Positions 1-8,873 are shown, counted from the stretch's first letter. The stretch: 64,000 nucleotides of DNA from Candidatus Sabulitectum sp. (GCA_023139045.1 JAGLOJ010000014.1:1-64000), one strand, 5' to 3'. The notes: generated from the sequence alone by a model not told the origin. A program made the numbers and translations.

Positions 1-760
1 CTGGAGTTTCAGGCTCACTGCCGCCAAATATGGTGCCGATATCTGTTGTTTCAAGAACGGATTGCTCTGGTTTCTTTTCACTGAATACATCGGATAGAGG
101 GCTCTCTGCTGCGGTGTCATCCTTTTGTTCAGAGCCTCCAAAAATTGAAGCAAAATCAACTGCAGGTTTTTCTTTCTCTTTTTCTTCCTTATGGTTCATC
201 CCGATAGAACTCAGAAGATCCTCTACACCGGGCACATCTTTCTTTTCCCCCATTCCAATGGTATTCAACAGCTCATCAATCCCTCCAGAAGGGTCTCCTG
301 CAAAAACCCCATTATCTTCATCAGAGTAAGCAAAAATCTGCTGCCCCTCGGTAAAAGAGGGGGGCTCTGGATGGGAAGGCTCATTTGAAATTTTTTCCAG
401 CCTGGAAAGGGCAACCTTAGCTCCGTGGTGATCTGGATTCATATCAAGAACGACGCGGAAATTATCCCTGGCGAGTTCATACTCGCAAGTTTCCTCAAGA
501 ACCTGCCCAAGTCTGAAGTGGGTATAAATATTATCAACTTCAAGCGTTGCCAGTGCTTCCAGTTGAGACTTTGCCTCATCCCATAGGGTAAGCTGCATGC
601 ATGCATCCGAAAGAAGACTTCTTGCACGAGCCCTTGTTCCTATCAAACTGGTTGCTTTCAGGAGCAACTCTCTGGCCTGTTCAGCCAGACCGCGAGCAAG
701 ATAGCCTTCGGCATCCCTGCACAAGGCATTGTATGTTTCACTTGTGAAAGCATCAGCCAT
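1..760 (-). CDS. TPR-repeat protein, C-terminus beyond window edge
   Basis: The reading frame is open from an ATG at its high-coordinate end to the window edge, so about 253 N-terminal residues are visible and the C-terminus is missing. The first ~120 residues look like tetratricopeptide helices (alternating Ala/Leu/Tyr-rich helix pairs such as YLARGLAEQARELL). After that comes a low-complexity acidic region that carries two pairs of short repeats: DELLNTIGMG then EDLLSSIGMN, and ASIFGGSE then GTIFGGSE. A GGGGGG Shine-Dalgarno sequence lies just upstream of the start. There is no signal peptide, so it is probably a cytoplasmic scaffold. Its function is unknown; the repeats may be short docking motifs (inference). 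Confidence 0.75.
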   Translation of the reverse strand, partial: MADAFTSETYNALCRDAEGYLARGLAEQARELLLKATSLIGTRARARSLLSDACMQLTLWDEAKSQLEALATLEVDNIYTHFRLGQVLEETCEYELARDNFRVVLDMNPDHHGAKVALSRLEKISNEPSHPEPPSFTEGQQIFAYSDEDNGVFAGDPSGGIDELLNTIGMGEKKDVPGVEDLLSSIGMNHKEEKEKEKPAVDFASIFGGSEQKDDTAAESPLSDVFSEKKPEQSVLETTDIGTIFGGSEPETP

Positions 761-800
761 TAGAAGCACCCCCCAGTTAATGGATTTATGTACAGCTAAA

Positions 801-810
801 ACAACGTTGT
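801..810. promoter_or_regulatory. Perfect 10-bp palindrome upstream of the TPR gene
   Basis: ACAACGTTGT is a perfect inverted repeat located 41 bp before the TPR gene start, inside an AAAAC...GTTTT context. It could be an operator, but no adjacent regulator gene supports this and a 10-bp palindrome can occur by chance. Confidence 0.2.
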
Positions 811-896
811 CGTTTTCAGAGCACGGGGGCAAATTCGAGCGGGGTACTGGGAAGGAGTGGACCGCCCTGCATTACGGAGCCCGTCACCTTCCAGCT

Positions 897-989
<93 letters not shown>

Positions 990-1007
990 ACTCAGAACCG
1001 GGTTCAA

Positions 1008-1036
1008 TTTATAGGAATTTACCCTTGAATTGTCAA
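1008..1036 (-). promoter_or_regulatory. Sigma70-type promoter for tRNA-Ser(GGA)
   Basis: On the minus strand a perfect TTGACA -35 box is separated by exactly 17 bp from a TATAAA -10 box. The predicted start falls about 10 nt before the mature tRNA. This is the best match to the housekeeping consensus noticed in the window, as expected for a stable RNA gene. Confidence 0.8.
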
Positions 1037-1113
1037 TACGTTTTTCCCGGGGATTAAAGACATAACAGGTAGATGTTTCCAAAAAGATGAAGCTCATAAT
1101 GACAGAATACAAC

Positions 1114-1142
1114 TTGCTTAATATGTGAAATAGCCCTATTAT
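1114..1142 (+). promoter_or_regulatory. Probable promoter of the secreted thioredoxin-fold gene
   Basis: TTGCTT and TATTAT are spaced by 17 bp, leaving a predicted leader of about 40 nt before the AGAGG ribosome-binding site. The -10 box is good (5 of 6) and the -35 box weak (TTG only). The same TTGC / 17 bp / TATTAT layout recurs before the membrane cluster near 61.9 kb. Confidence 0.45.
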
Positions 1143-1186
1143 TGAGCTGCAGTTTAGCAGGGAAACGTTATTGGAAAGAGGTAATG

Positions 1187-2203
1187 ATGAGAAACGGTTT
1201 CGTAGTTGTGTTGCTTGTGATTCTGGCTACAGCATCAATGGCAGCTGAAAGAGTTGTTCTCTTTGAAGATTTCACAAACAGCGGTTGTGGTCCATGCTGG
1301 AGTGCAGAGCCCCAGGTAAACGCTTTTATCAACGCGAATATTTCATCTGGAAATCTTTGTGTTATCAGACCGCATGTGAACTGGCCTAACCCAAATGATC
1401 CTATCTACCTTGCTAATCCCACAGATCAGAATGTTCGCAAGGCTCAGTATGGAGTAAGTGGAGTTCCCACTTTCAAGATTGATGGAATTCTGAATGCAAG
1501 CGCAGGAAACCTGCAGACGCTCTACAATCAGAGAATTGCTGTTCCAGCCATTATCGCCATTGATGTTGCTAGAAACGGCAATGCTGTTTCTGGAACACTC
1601 AGCTTCCGAATTATTGCCGAAGAAGATCCGGAGTGGACTGCTATAATGAATCTCTGGCCTATCCTGGTGGAAGACAACGTTCCCGGAACTCATCTCTGGT
1701 CGGGTTCAGTGTTCGAGCAGGCATTCAGGGACAATCTGCTGGGTTACTTCGGAGAGGAATTGGTCTTTACGGGACCGTATCCTGACACCATCTATACCGA
1801 AGCAGCTTACGATATCGACTCTTCATGGGATGTTGACGAACTCCATCTTGCCACCTTCGTTCAGTGTGCCATTCAGTCAAACAAACATGAAGTGGAGAAT
1901 TGCAACTGGGCCAAACTTATGGATATTGAGATGGGAATTGAAGATGCTGCCTGGAACAATACAGCAGTTCCTCTTCTTTCTGTAGGGCCCAATCCTTCAA
2001 ACGGGGCATTGAATATCAACGCAGTTCTTCCCGGCAATTCCATTGGAACAGTTGAAGTATTCAATCTTGCCGGCAGAATTATTGCCTCGGGCTCTGCTGC
2101 TGAAATGCAGAGCGTCAATGTTGATGAGTCAGGTATCTACCTGGTCAGACTCTCCACATCTGATGGAATGAGCGTTACTGAGTCTGTAGCAGTTATCAGA
2201 TAA
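1187..2203 (+). CDS. Secreted thioredoxin-fold protein with T9SS-like sorting domain
   Basis: The product is a 338-residue exported protein. A hydrophobic signal peptide (residues ~5-19, ending near SMAA) is followed by a thioredoxin-like domain with the redox motif CGPC at residues 34-37, in the LFEDFTNSGCGPCW context seen in Omp28-like proteins. The last ~75 residues have the PNPSNG start and the VEVFNLAGR and GIYLVRL strands of a Por-secretion (T9SS type A) C-terminal sorting domain. The start was placed at the second ATG of a tandem pair because AGAGG lies 5 nt upstream; an earlier in-frame start would spoil the signal peptide. It probably acts in disulfide chemistry at the cell surface. 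A terminator follows immediately. Confidence 0.8.
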   Translation: MRNGFVVVLLVILATASMAAERVVLFEDFTNSGCGPCWSAEPQVNAFINANISSGNLCVIRPHVNWPNPNDPIYLANPTDQNVRKAQYGVSGVPTFKIDGILNASAGNLQTLYNQRIAVPAIIAIDVARNGNAVSGTLSFRIIAEEDPEWTAIMNLWPILVEDNVPGTHLWSGSVFEQAFRDNLLGYFGEELVFTGPYPDTIYTEAAYDIDSSWDVDELHLATFVQCAIQSNKHEVENCNWAKLMDIEMGIEDAAWNNTAVPLLSVGPNPSNGALNINAVLPGNSIGTVEVFNLAGRIIASGSAAEMQSVNVDESGIYLVRLSTSDGMSVTESVAVIR

Positions 2204-2217
2204 TTTCTGTTGTTTAA

Positions 2218-2249
2218 ACGGGAGCGGAAATCAACCGCTCCCGTTTTTT
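2218..2249 (+). terminator. Rho-independent terminator, bidirectional
   Basis: A perfect 10-bp stem (ACGGGAGCGG / CCGCTCCCGT) with a 7-nt loop is followed by a run of six T on the plus strand. The minus-strand side also has an A/T tail, and the maf gene ends right at it, so it probably serves both convergent genes. Confidence 0.9.
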
Positions 2250-2832
2250 ATGTAAGACTGTCTCTGAATCTGTGAAGAAATCTTGAAATGGGAAGCCCCA
2301 TCACATTGAAGTAGCAACCCTCTATCTTTTCTATAAGAACACATCCCTGCCCCTGAATGCCATAGGCTCCTGCCTTGTCCATTGGCTCTCCTGTGGCGAT
2401 GTAAGCTCTGATCTCGTGGTCTGGAAGGTTTCTGAACTTTACCCTTGTAGCCTCTGCAAAAGAGAAGGAAAGACCACGGCTCTGCCACATAAGAGCTACA
2501 CCTCCATAGACCGTGTGCCATCTGCCGGAGAGGGAACGAACCATTTTAAAGGCCTGCTCAGTATTCCCTGGCTTGCCAAGGAGAACTCCATCTTTGAATA
2601 CCATTGTGTCCGCACCAAGTACCGGATGATCGGGAAACTTATGTGCAACATCGACTGCTTTGGCCTGTGCCCAGTGAATTACAATTTCAGAAGGGATCCC
2701 TTCCATGGATTTTTCTTCAACTGACGAGGGGTGTATGAGATGAGGTATGCCTGCAAAGTTGAGAATTTCTGTTCGTCTGGGAGATTTGCTGGCTAGAATC
2801 AGGTCTTTATCAAGAGGATACCAGTAACTCAT
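2248..2832 (-). CDS. maf: Maf family nucleotide pyrophosphatase
   Basis: This 194-residue protein matches the Maf/YhdE family, house-cleaning nucleotide pyrophosphatases that hydrolyse dTTP, UTP and some modified nucleotides and affect septum formation. Visible signatures are LASKSPRR near residues 13-20, VLGADTMV with the catalytic Asp, GKP after it, and AGAYGIQGQG near the C-terminus. The AYGIQGQG form resembles the dTTP/UTP-specific subgroup. It overlaps the upstream dtd gene by 4 bp (ATGA), so the two are translationally coupled. Confidence 0.92.
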   Translation of the reverse strand: MSYWYPLDKDLILASKSPRRTEILNFAGIPHLIHPSSVEEKSMEGIPSEIVIHWAQAKAVDVAHKFPDHPVLGADTMVFKDGVLLGKPGNTEQAFKMVRSLSGRWHTVYGGVALMWQSRGLSFSFAEATRVKFRNLPDHEIRAYIATGEPMDKAGAYGIQGQGCVLIEKIEGCYFNVMGLPISRFLHRFRDSLT

Positions 2833-3287
2833 TTTTTTGAGTTCTCCAGGGGAGAGTCAATCAGTATGGTCACCGGACCATCATTTACCAGTGCTACATC
2901 CATGTGCGCACCGAAAACTCCCTCGGCAACCGGGATACTTTTATCTTTAATCTTCTGAATGAAAAGCCTGTAAAGAATGTTTGCGGTCTCCGGATCTGCT
3001 GCCCTGATGAAGCTTGGACGCTTGCCTTTCCTGGTATCTGCATGAAGCGTAAACTGGCTTACTACAAGTATTTGTCCTGAGATGTCTTCAACCGATCTGT
3101 TCATGTTTCCATCGTCATCTGGAAAAATTCTAAGGCCTGTAAGCTTTTCAACCATCCACTCCAGTTCTTTCGGGGTATCCTCTCCCCTGAAACCGGCCAG
3201 AACAAGAAGTCCCCTTCCTATTTCTCCTGTAACAGACCCGCCCGCTGAAACTTTTGCCTGAGACACTCGCTGAATCAGAGCTTTCAT
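2829..3287 (-). CDS. dtd: D-aminoacyl-tRNA deacylase
   Basis: The product (152 aa) hydrolyses D-aminoacyl-tRNA, clearing mischarged D-amino acids. It begins MKALIQRVSQAKV, a typical Dtd N-terminus, and carries the two family motifs VVSQFTLHAD and LVNDGPVTI that build the active site. The ATG chosen overlaps the stop of the upstream membrane-protein gene by one base (TGATG); a TTG one codon earlier is less likely. It forms a tight cluster with maf downstream. Confidence 0.95.
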   Translation of the reverse strand: MKALIQRVSQAKVSAGGSVTGEIGRGLLVLAGFRGEDTPKELEWMVEKLTGLRIFPDDDGNMNRSVEDISGQILVVSQFTLHADTRKGKRPSFIRAADPETANILYRLFIQKIKDKSIPVAEGVFGAHMDVALVNDGPVTILIDSPLENSKK

Positions 3288-3751
3288 CAAGCATCTTCCT
3301 TGAGAGATGATGGGATACCGGGAAAGATTGCAATTACCATACCGGCAATCGAACCCAGTCCAAGAGCAATACCAAAACTCTGAGCTATCCTGCCGTACCT
3401 CAAGAAAATTATGTTTCTACTGCGAATGGCAAGAAGCCTGGCAGCGCAGCCTGATGTAAGAAGCAGCACTCCTGCCCATCTCAGATACATAAGCCCGGAA
3501 AAATTGGTGAGCCCCAGAAGGAAAGTGTCCAGGGCGCTGACGAGCAGGACTGCATACAGAGTAATTCTTGATGAATCAGTTTCTCTCCCGCTTTCAAGAA
3601 CAGACCAGATCATGTATACACCGACGGTTGCCAGTGTGGCTTGAAAGTCAGGGTCTTCCATGGGAAGAAGAGAAAGGTCAATGACTCCGAAATAAGCCAG
3701 ACCGGCGACAACAGCCAGTGGCAAAAGTATTCTTACAATGGTGTTTTTCAA
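3287..3751 (-). CDS. Small integral membrane protein, unknown function
   Basis: This 154-residue hydrophobic protein has about four predicted membrane helices (near residues 6-25, 64-82, 88-106 and 122-143) and no recognised motif. It starts with TTG; AGAGGA lies 6 nt upstream. It is wedged between the subtilase and dtd with only a 1-bp gap or overlap on each side, so it belongs to the same operon. I do not recognise the family. Confidence 0.65.
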   Translation of the reverse strand: MKNTIVRILLPLAVVAGLAYFGVIDLSLLPMEDPDFQATLATVGVYMIWSVLESGRETDSSRITLYAVLLVSALDTFLLGLTNFSGLMYLRWAGVLLLTSGCAARLLAIRSRNIIFLRYGRIAQSFGIALGLGSIAGMVIAIFPGIPSSLKEDA

Positions 3752-3752
3752 G

Positions 3753-5618
3753 TCAGTCCTCTTCCATGCCCCTGATCAGAGCAAGATTAAGCAGTTCAAT
3801 CGAATCACCAATTCTGAGCATTCCTATGTACTGACCGGAAGCAGTCTGTTCTCCATCTTCATTCAGCCCATTCCAGTAGAATGCCTTCTCAGGAAGTGGT
3901 GCTCTGTAGCAACCCGGTGGTACTGATGTTCTTTCTTTGTGAAATACTCTCTCATTTGTAAGGGTAAAGATTGAGAGAGAAACGTCCGAGACAGAATCCA
4001 CCACGTCAAATCCTACATAAAAATCACATGAAGACGGGTTGGGATAGACAGAAGGAGATTCGGAAGAATTCACAGGATCAACATAGATAATTATTTCCAT
4101 GCCGTTCTCATTCAGAGATCCCTGGAATGGGATTGGAGATCCCCACCCGGTACAGGTTGCAGTGAAATTCCCTAAGCTGCCCGGCTCAATTGCAAAGAAA
4201 CCCTTCTCGTTTGTGGTTGTCTGAACTGGCGAACCTGATTCCATGGTTATTAAAACAGTACACTGGGAAAGCGGATCACCTGTGTCGCTTCGGCGAACCT
4301 CGCCAATAATGGATCTGTGTTTCACAGCCTCAAGGGCATCTACAATGCCGTATCCGTATGTGTTATCTGGATTCTCGTGGCGATCTGAAGTAGCCCTGAG
4401 GGCTTCATAAACCCTCATCATTCCCCACTCTGGATGGGCTGAAGCGATACATGCCGCTGCCGAAGCTACAAGAGGGGCAGCAAAACTTGTTCCACCACCG
4501 GTGGAATACCCGGTTCCACCGAAGGAGGCGAATACCGAATTCAGACCCCTCGCACAACCGTCGGGCTTTATTCTTCCATCAGCAGTTGGGCCGCGACTGG
4601 AAAAACCGGCAATAAGCCCGGAGCCATCAACTGCACCTACTGCAAATACAGAATCGCCATCTGCCGGAGCAACAAGGCTGGTTTCTCCGGGGCCGTCATT
4701 CCCAGCCGAGTTCCACACAACCATACCTCTGGAAGCGGCAATGTCTGCAGCTATAGTTGTTACGGCTGTGTTTCCATCCATCTGGTAAGGCTCGTACCAG
4801 TCGGTGTAACCCAATGAACTGCTCACCAGATCGGCACCGCCTGCTTCCAGCCACTCGAGACCTGCTACCCAGAAATCTTCTTCCTGCTCATATTCATCGC
4901 TGATGTCCTCGGTCTTTGCGAGTATGAAAGAGGAATTGAAGGCACCACCTACATAAGAACCAGGTTGGTATCCTGCTGCAACTGAAAGGGTTTTTGTTCC
5001 GTGGGAAGGCTGCTGAGGCAGGTCTCCCTCCTGCCATCCAACAATGCTGTCGTTGTTCACAAAGTCCCATGAGGCAAGTACATCAACAGATTGCAGGCAC
5101 GGATGAACAAGTTCAAAACCGGAATCCAGCATACCAATAACTACACCTGTGCCGGTCCATCCCCGTTGTTGAAGAGCAAAAATATTGATCTGCTCAAGCT
5201 GAGACCTTGAAAGCCCGTATGCATCCGGTGCCGGAACTTCCTCCGCCGGGGAGAAATTTGAAACTCCGACAGGTCTTATCTCTTCAACGAAAGGTTTTTC
5301 AAGCAGGATGTTTATTTCGTCTGCTGAAAGTCTCAGACTCACTGCATTCAGGTAACGGGATGATGTGCGAATAGAATGTGAGCTGATATCCTCTACCCGG
5401 TGTATGTATTCCGGACATGGGGAAAGATCAAAAGCATCAGCCCGGCTAGAGCCTGAAATGAGTCTTCTTGCCGCGGCAGGCCCCTCAATGATATCTGCGG
5501 AAGCAATTTCCAGCCTCTGTTCAACATCAGCTCCGCGGTCGCTGAAAACAACCCAGTACAACCCCTCTTCAGACAGAGAACTCTGAAGAAGGGCTGTGAT
5601 AAGAATAAGAAATACCAT
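3753..5618 (-). CDS. Secreted subtilisin-like (S8) serine protease
   Basis: The 621-residue protein has a short N-terminal signal, a prodomain-like segment (about 20-130) and a subtilase catalytic domain. The triad is Asp165 (IGMLDSGFE), His206 (SHGTKT) and Ser378 (GGGTSFAAP), with oxyanion Asn307 (NSAGNDGP). A carboxypeptidase-regulatory-like beta domain (about 435-515) follows. The C-terminal ~85 residues resemble a FlgD-like or T9SS-type sorting domain (YPNPSSCDFYV ... ASGQYIGMLRIG). All catalytic residues are present, so it should be active outside the cell. Its ATG directly follows the TAA of the upstream lipoprotein gene, implying coupled translation. Confidence 0.9.
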   Translation of the reverse strand: MVFLILITALLQSSLSEEGLYWVVFSDRGADVEQRLEIASADIIEGPAAARRLISGSSRADAFDLSPCPEYIHRVEDISSHSIRTSSRYLNAVSLRLSADEINILLEKPFVEEIRPVGVSNFSPAEEVPAPDAYGLSRSQLEQINIFALQQRGWTGTGVVIGMLDSGFELVHPCLQSVDVLASWDFVNNDSIVGWQEGDLPQQPSHGTKTLSVAAGYQPGSYVGGAFNSSFILAKTEDISDEYEQEEDFWVAGLEWLEAGGADLVSSSLGYTDWYEPYQMDGNTAVTTIAADIAASRGMVVWNSAGNDGPGETSLVAPADGDSVFAVGAVDGSGLIAGFSSRGPTADGRIKPDGCARGLNSVFASFGGTGYSTGGGTSFAAPLVASAAACIASAHPEWGMMRVYEALRATSDRHENPDNTYGYGIVDALEAVKHRSIIGEVRRSDTGDPLSQCTVLITMESGSPVQTTTNEKGFFAIEPGSLGNFTATCTGWGSPIPFQGSLNENGMEIIIYVDPVNSSESPSVYPNPSSCDFYVGFDVVDSVSDVSLSIFTLTNERVFHKERTSVPPGCYRAPLPEKAFYWNGLNEDGEQTASGQYIGMLRIGDSIELLNLALIRGMEED

Positions 5619-6182
5619 TTAGGTTTGAGACTGGTCTTCCCAGCGCCATATCTGGTAGTCTCCGTCTGCGTTGGGCTTGCAGAGAAAGAGTGCCTGTCCG
5701 GCAGCTCTGTACCCGTCTATTTCACCCTCCTCATTCCAGAAGTAAACCTTCAGCTCAAAGGATCTCACAAGCTGAAGAGTCACGCCAGTTGAGTCGCCAA
5801 ACCATATAGTCTCACTGTTTCCTTCCAATGTCAGCTCAATGTTCTCAGCATCGTCGCTTGCGAACATGTTTCCGGTGTAAAGTTCCTCAAGATCTCTTCC
5901 CCAGGATTCATCGATCTCACCATTTCCGGTGTAATCGTCCCAGTCAACCTCCAGAAGCATGAACTCGAACTCGTCATGCAGACATTCCATGTAGGCATCA
6001 GTATTCTTTGTCTGGTAAGCAAGCACAAAGTTTTCGAGAAGTTTAACCGGGGTATCAACTGGAGAGTGGTAATCTGTGACGGACTCGCCAGTTTTACTAT
6101 CCGGGCTGAAAAGACAGGCTGACCCCACAAGCACCAGCGTAACAACAGTCACCAACAACGCTCTTCCTCTGTAAAAACTCAT
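5619..6182 (-). CDS. Lipoprotein, unknown function
   Basis: The 187-residue product has a lipoprotein signal peptide with lipobox LVGSAC (Cys23). The mature part ends in a pattern (QALFLCKPNADGDYQIWRWED) reminiscent of NTF2/DUF4440-like cone folds; this is a weak resemblance. The ATG was chosen because GGAGGG lies 6 nt upstream. The in-frame codons further upstream belong to a decayed relative, not to this protein. It is cotranscribed with the subtilase. Confidence 0.7.
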   Translation of the reverse strand: MSFYRGRALLVTVVTLVLVGSACLFSPDSKTGESVTDYHSPVDTPVKLLENFVLAYQTKNTDAYMECLHDEFEFMLLEVDWDDYTGNGEIDESWGRDLEELYTGNMFASDDAENIELTLEGNSETIWFGDSTGVTLQLVRSFELKVYFWNEEGEIDGYRAAGQALFLCKPNADGDYQIWRWEDQSQT

Positions 6183-6655
6183 ATCTTCCCTCCGAAAAAT
6201 GGTGTAACTTTCAGAATGTCTACACGAATATAACCGGTTTGTATTGAAATTGTTCCCCCATGGAAATTCATCAGGAGTGAACGGTCCGGGTAACACGTTT
6301 CCGCCGAGTCTCTCCGCCTGTATCCGGTATGCATAAAAAAAGGCAACCTCAACCCTACCGGATACCCCCGGCGCCTCCCCAAAAACAAGATCAATCACCT
6401 CAGCCTCATGACCGGTGAACAAGTTTCCGATTCCTGTGTAATCGATCCAGCCTGCCAGCGCAACACTGATTCGAACTCTTCATGCAGGTTGCCCGTGTGA
6501 ACATATATGTTCTCTGACAAACAAACCTAAGGCTGGAGGTGCCTTACAGCCAATGTCTGCCGGAGAGCAATCGAGAATTACCAGAGTGAACCCGGGGAAG
6601 AGGAAATACGATAGACCATCAAAAAGCAGAGCTGCAAGTACAGCCGTAAGTACTT
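6183..6655 (-). pseudogene. Decayed paralogue of the adjacent lipoprotein gene
   Basis: Fragments in different frames line up with the intact lipoprotein downstream. A hydrophobic leader (VLTAVLAALLFDGLSYFLFP, about 6590-6650) is followed by NIYVHTGNLHEEFESVL (about 6455-6510), comparable to TDAYMECLHDEFEFML in the intact copy. After a frame change WIDYTGIGNLFTGHEAE (up to about 6449) compares to DWDDYTGNGE...LYTGNMFASDDAE, with roughly 15 codons missing. No single frame joins the pieces. It looks like a tandem duplicate eroded by indels. The leader match is the weakest part. Confidence 0.55.
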
Positions 6656-6946
6656 CCTGGATTCACCGAATTTAGTCTTTTCCTCACCTGCTTCTTTGTT
6701 CATCAACGAAGAAAAGACTGCCGATATTACTATGGAACGAACAGGGGTCGAAAATGGTATACTGTTATGGAAGGATTCTTTTGATTGGATTGCCACCGTT
6801 TTCATGAAACTTTTTTCCGTCATGTATTCTCCTTCCTGCAGCCGGATTGACTGCTGTTGACTTCAAGATTGTTATGGGTGATTTTCGGGGTAACGGGGGT
6901 GGTTGTGATCGGGTAAAGCAAGGGGGACGTTCTGTTTAACTGTTTT
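6656..6946. other. Intergenic region, nothing recognised
   Basis: No convincing gene, RNA or hairpin terminator was found. Short open frames on the minus strand lack ribosome-binding sites and have non-protein-like composition. The region should contain the promoter of the downstream plus-strand PEGA gene, but no clear -35/-10 pair stands out. Confidence 0.4.
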
Positions 6947-8248
6947 GTGGCTATATTATCATTGGTGTCTGTTTCCACGGTAGACGATGCCGTTAGGTTG
7001 TACGAGAGTGGAGACATTGAGGGGGCGATTGTTGCTCTGGAGCAGTTGATTACTCAGGGTTCACTGTCTTATGACGAAGGACTTCGAGCCTGGGATCGAC
7101 TGGGAAGCTCCTATTGGGCCATGGGCGACAACAACGCGGCAGGAGAGGCTTACACAGAGCTTCTTCACCTTGATGTTTACTATGACCTGGGTCCGCGGGC
7201 CAACCCCAGACTGCAAGCGTTCCTTGACTCTACAAGAGACAACATCATGGCTTCTGCCATGGTCAGAAGTGAACCTGCCGGAGCCTTTGTTACTCTTGAC
7301 GGTCAACTCATGGGTGTAACACCCATAATGCTTGACGGTCTTCTGGGTGGCAATGAATATGAAGTTGATGTCTATCAGGTCGGATATGCCACAGAGTTTT
7401 TCACTCTGGTTGCTCAGCCGGGATTCAGCCATATGCTCCAGTTCGATCTTGATATTATGCCAGACCTGGCTTCCGTAGCAGTAGCTGGCGCAGGCTCATC
7501 CGCAATTCCCGAAAATCAGGGCACAGTTGGGAATCTAAGAGCTGACGAACTTGTCAGTTCTCCTTTCGAGACAGCAGGGGGAGCCAGCAAACTTCCTGAC
7601 GAACTCATCGCCTCTCCTTTTGAAACGTCAGCAGGAACCGCCTCTTCTGCAAGCAGTCAGGGGCAGCAGATTGCTGCGGGCAGCGGTGCCAGCCAGCCGC
7701 CACCACAGAGTACTGTTGACCTTATTGCTATGCTGTCAGGCGGAGGTGGTATAAACATGACTGCATTGAACAACAGTGGCGCCCTCACCACCGGAGGCGG
7801 CTCCAACATCGGCCTTGCGGGCTCCACCGGAGGAAGATCGGGCATTGTTTCTTCAGGAGTAGCTGCCCAGGCTGAGGCACTTGGTCGGGATATCATGGTA
7901 TTCTCGGACATCTCAAGTCTGAGCACTGCCACTGTAACAGGATCGGAGAACTACTCATCAAGAACTGCTGAAGAGATAGCAGAACTTGTTACAGAAAAGC
8001 GCGGGACTGTGATGTATGTATACAACAAGCACCTCCGAACAGATCCTCTTCTTATGGGTCGTGTAGATGTTGCAATGATGATCCATCCCAGCGGCAGAGT
8101 TTCCGATGTTGAGATTGTCCAATCCAACATGTACAACAGGGCATTCGAACTTGAACTTGTCAGCTCCATTGAACAGTGGCGCTTCGGCAGCGTAAGTTCC
8201 AGCGAGGGCCCTCTACCCATTCAGCTCCCATTCAGCTTCAATCCCTGA
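6947..8248 (+). CDS. PEGA-domain protein with TonB/AgmX-type C-terminal domain
   Basis: The visible frame gives 433 residues from a GTG. The N-terminal part looks helical and TPR-like (about 10-95). A PEGA surface domain follows (MVRSEPAGAFVTLDGQLMGV, about 103-165). Next is a Gly/Ser/Ala-rich linker that contains a near-duplicate DELVSSPFETAGG / DELIASPFETSAG. The last ~90 residues resemble the TonB or AgmX/PglI C-terminal domain (VDVAMMIHPSGRVSDVEIV ... WRFG). The start is uncertain: AGGGGG sits 5 nt before an in-frame CTG 15 nt upstream of the GTG, and that start would give a better signal peptide. It is probably a periplasmic or envelope-spanning adaptor. Confidence 0.75.
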   Translation: MAILSLVSVSTVDDAVRLYESGDIEGAIVALEQLITQGSLSYDEGLRAWDRLGSSYWAMGDNNAAGEAYTELLHLDVYYDLGPRANPRLQAFLDSTRDNIMASAMVRSEPAGAFVTLDGQLMGVTPIMLDGLLGGNEYEVDVYQVGYATEFFTLVAQPGFSHMLQFDLDIMPDLASVAVAGAGSSAIPENQGTVGNLRADELVSSPFETAGGASKLPDELIASPFETSAGTASSASSQGQQIAAGSGASQPPPQSTVDLIAMLSGGGGINMTALNNSGALTTGGGSNIGLAGSTGGRSGIVSSGVAAQAEALGRDIMVFSDISSLSTATVTGSENYSSRTAEEIAELVTEKRGTVMYVYNKHLRTDPLLMGRVDVAMMIHPSGRVSDVEIVQSNMYNRAFELELVSSIEQWRFGSVSSSEGPLPIQLPFSFNP

Positions 8249-8282
8249 TCACCCTGATCGCATAAAACATTGAAAGGATATC

Positions 8283-8873
8283 ATGGACAGAGAGAAGGTT
8301 CTAGGCATACTTGCAGAATGCGATGCCCTTCTGGAGGGACACTTCAAGTACACCTCCGGAAGACACGGAAAACTCTATTTTGAGAAAATCAAGGTGGCAC
8401 GCAGGCCGGATCTTGTAATGGAACTGGGCAGAATGACAGCTGAACAGATGGAAGACATCAGCGACACTTTTGATGTGATCTGCGCTCCTGCATTCGGAGC
8501 TATTGTATTCGGCTTTGCCACTGCACATGCCATGGGCAAACCATTCGCATTTCTTCAGAGAGATGCTGATGGTGTTATGGGTATCCGATCCGGCTTCAAG
8601 GGTGTTGTTGAGAATGCAAGAGTTCTTCTTATTGAAGATGTTGTAACCACCGGCGGAAGTGTAAGAGAAGCGATTGAAGTATTGAATAAACTTAATGCCA
8701 GCATTGAAATGGTTGGTCTGCTTGTTGACAGAACCAATGGTAAGCTTGAATTGCCTGCTCCCTATCGTGCTCTGCTCACTGTAAAAGCTGAAAGCTGGAA
8801 TCCTGACGAATGCCCTATGTGCAAAGAGGGGATCGAAGTTACAAAGCCTGGTTCATCAGGAAAGAAAAGCTGA
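8283..8873 (+). CDS. pyrE: Orotate phosphoribosyltransferase
   Basis: The 196-residue enzyme transfers orotate onto PRPP to make OMP in pyrimidine synthesis. It has the PRPP-binding loop VLLIEDVVTTGGSV (about residues 115-128), an HFKYTSGRHG motif near the N-terminus, and a C-terminal CPMC pair found in some PyrE subgroups, perhaps a metal site. GAAAGGA precedes the ATG. It lies 34 bp after the PEGA gene and could be read through from it. No other pyr gene is nearby. Confidence 0.95.
   Translation: MDREKVLGILAECDALLEGHFKYTSGRHGKLYFEKIKVARRPDLVMELGRMTAEQMEDISDTFDVICAPAFGAIVFGFATAHAMGKPFAFLQRDADGVMGIRSGFKGVVENARVLLIEDVVTTGGSVREAIEVLNKLNASIEMVGLLVDRTNGKLELPAPYRALLTVKAESWNPDECPMCKEGIEVTKPGSSGKKS

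Noticed and set aside
6578..6823. Open frame of ~80 codons on the minus strand
   Set aside because: No ribosome-binding site and unnatural composition; part of it overlaps the decayed lipoprotein copy in another frame.
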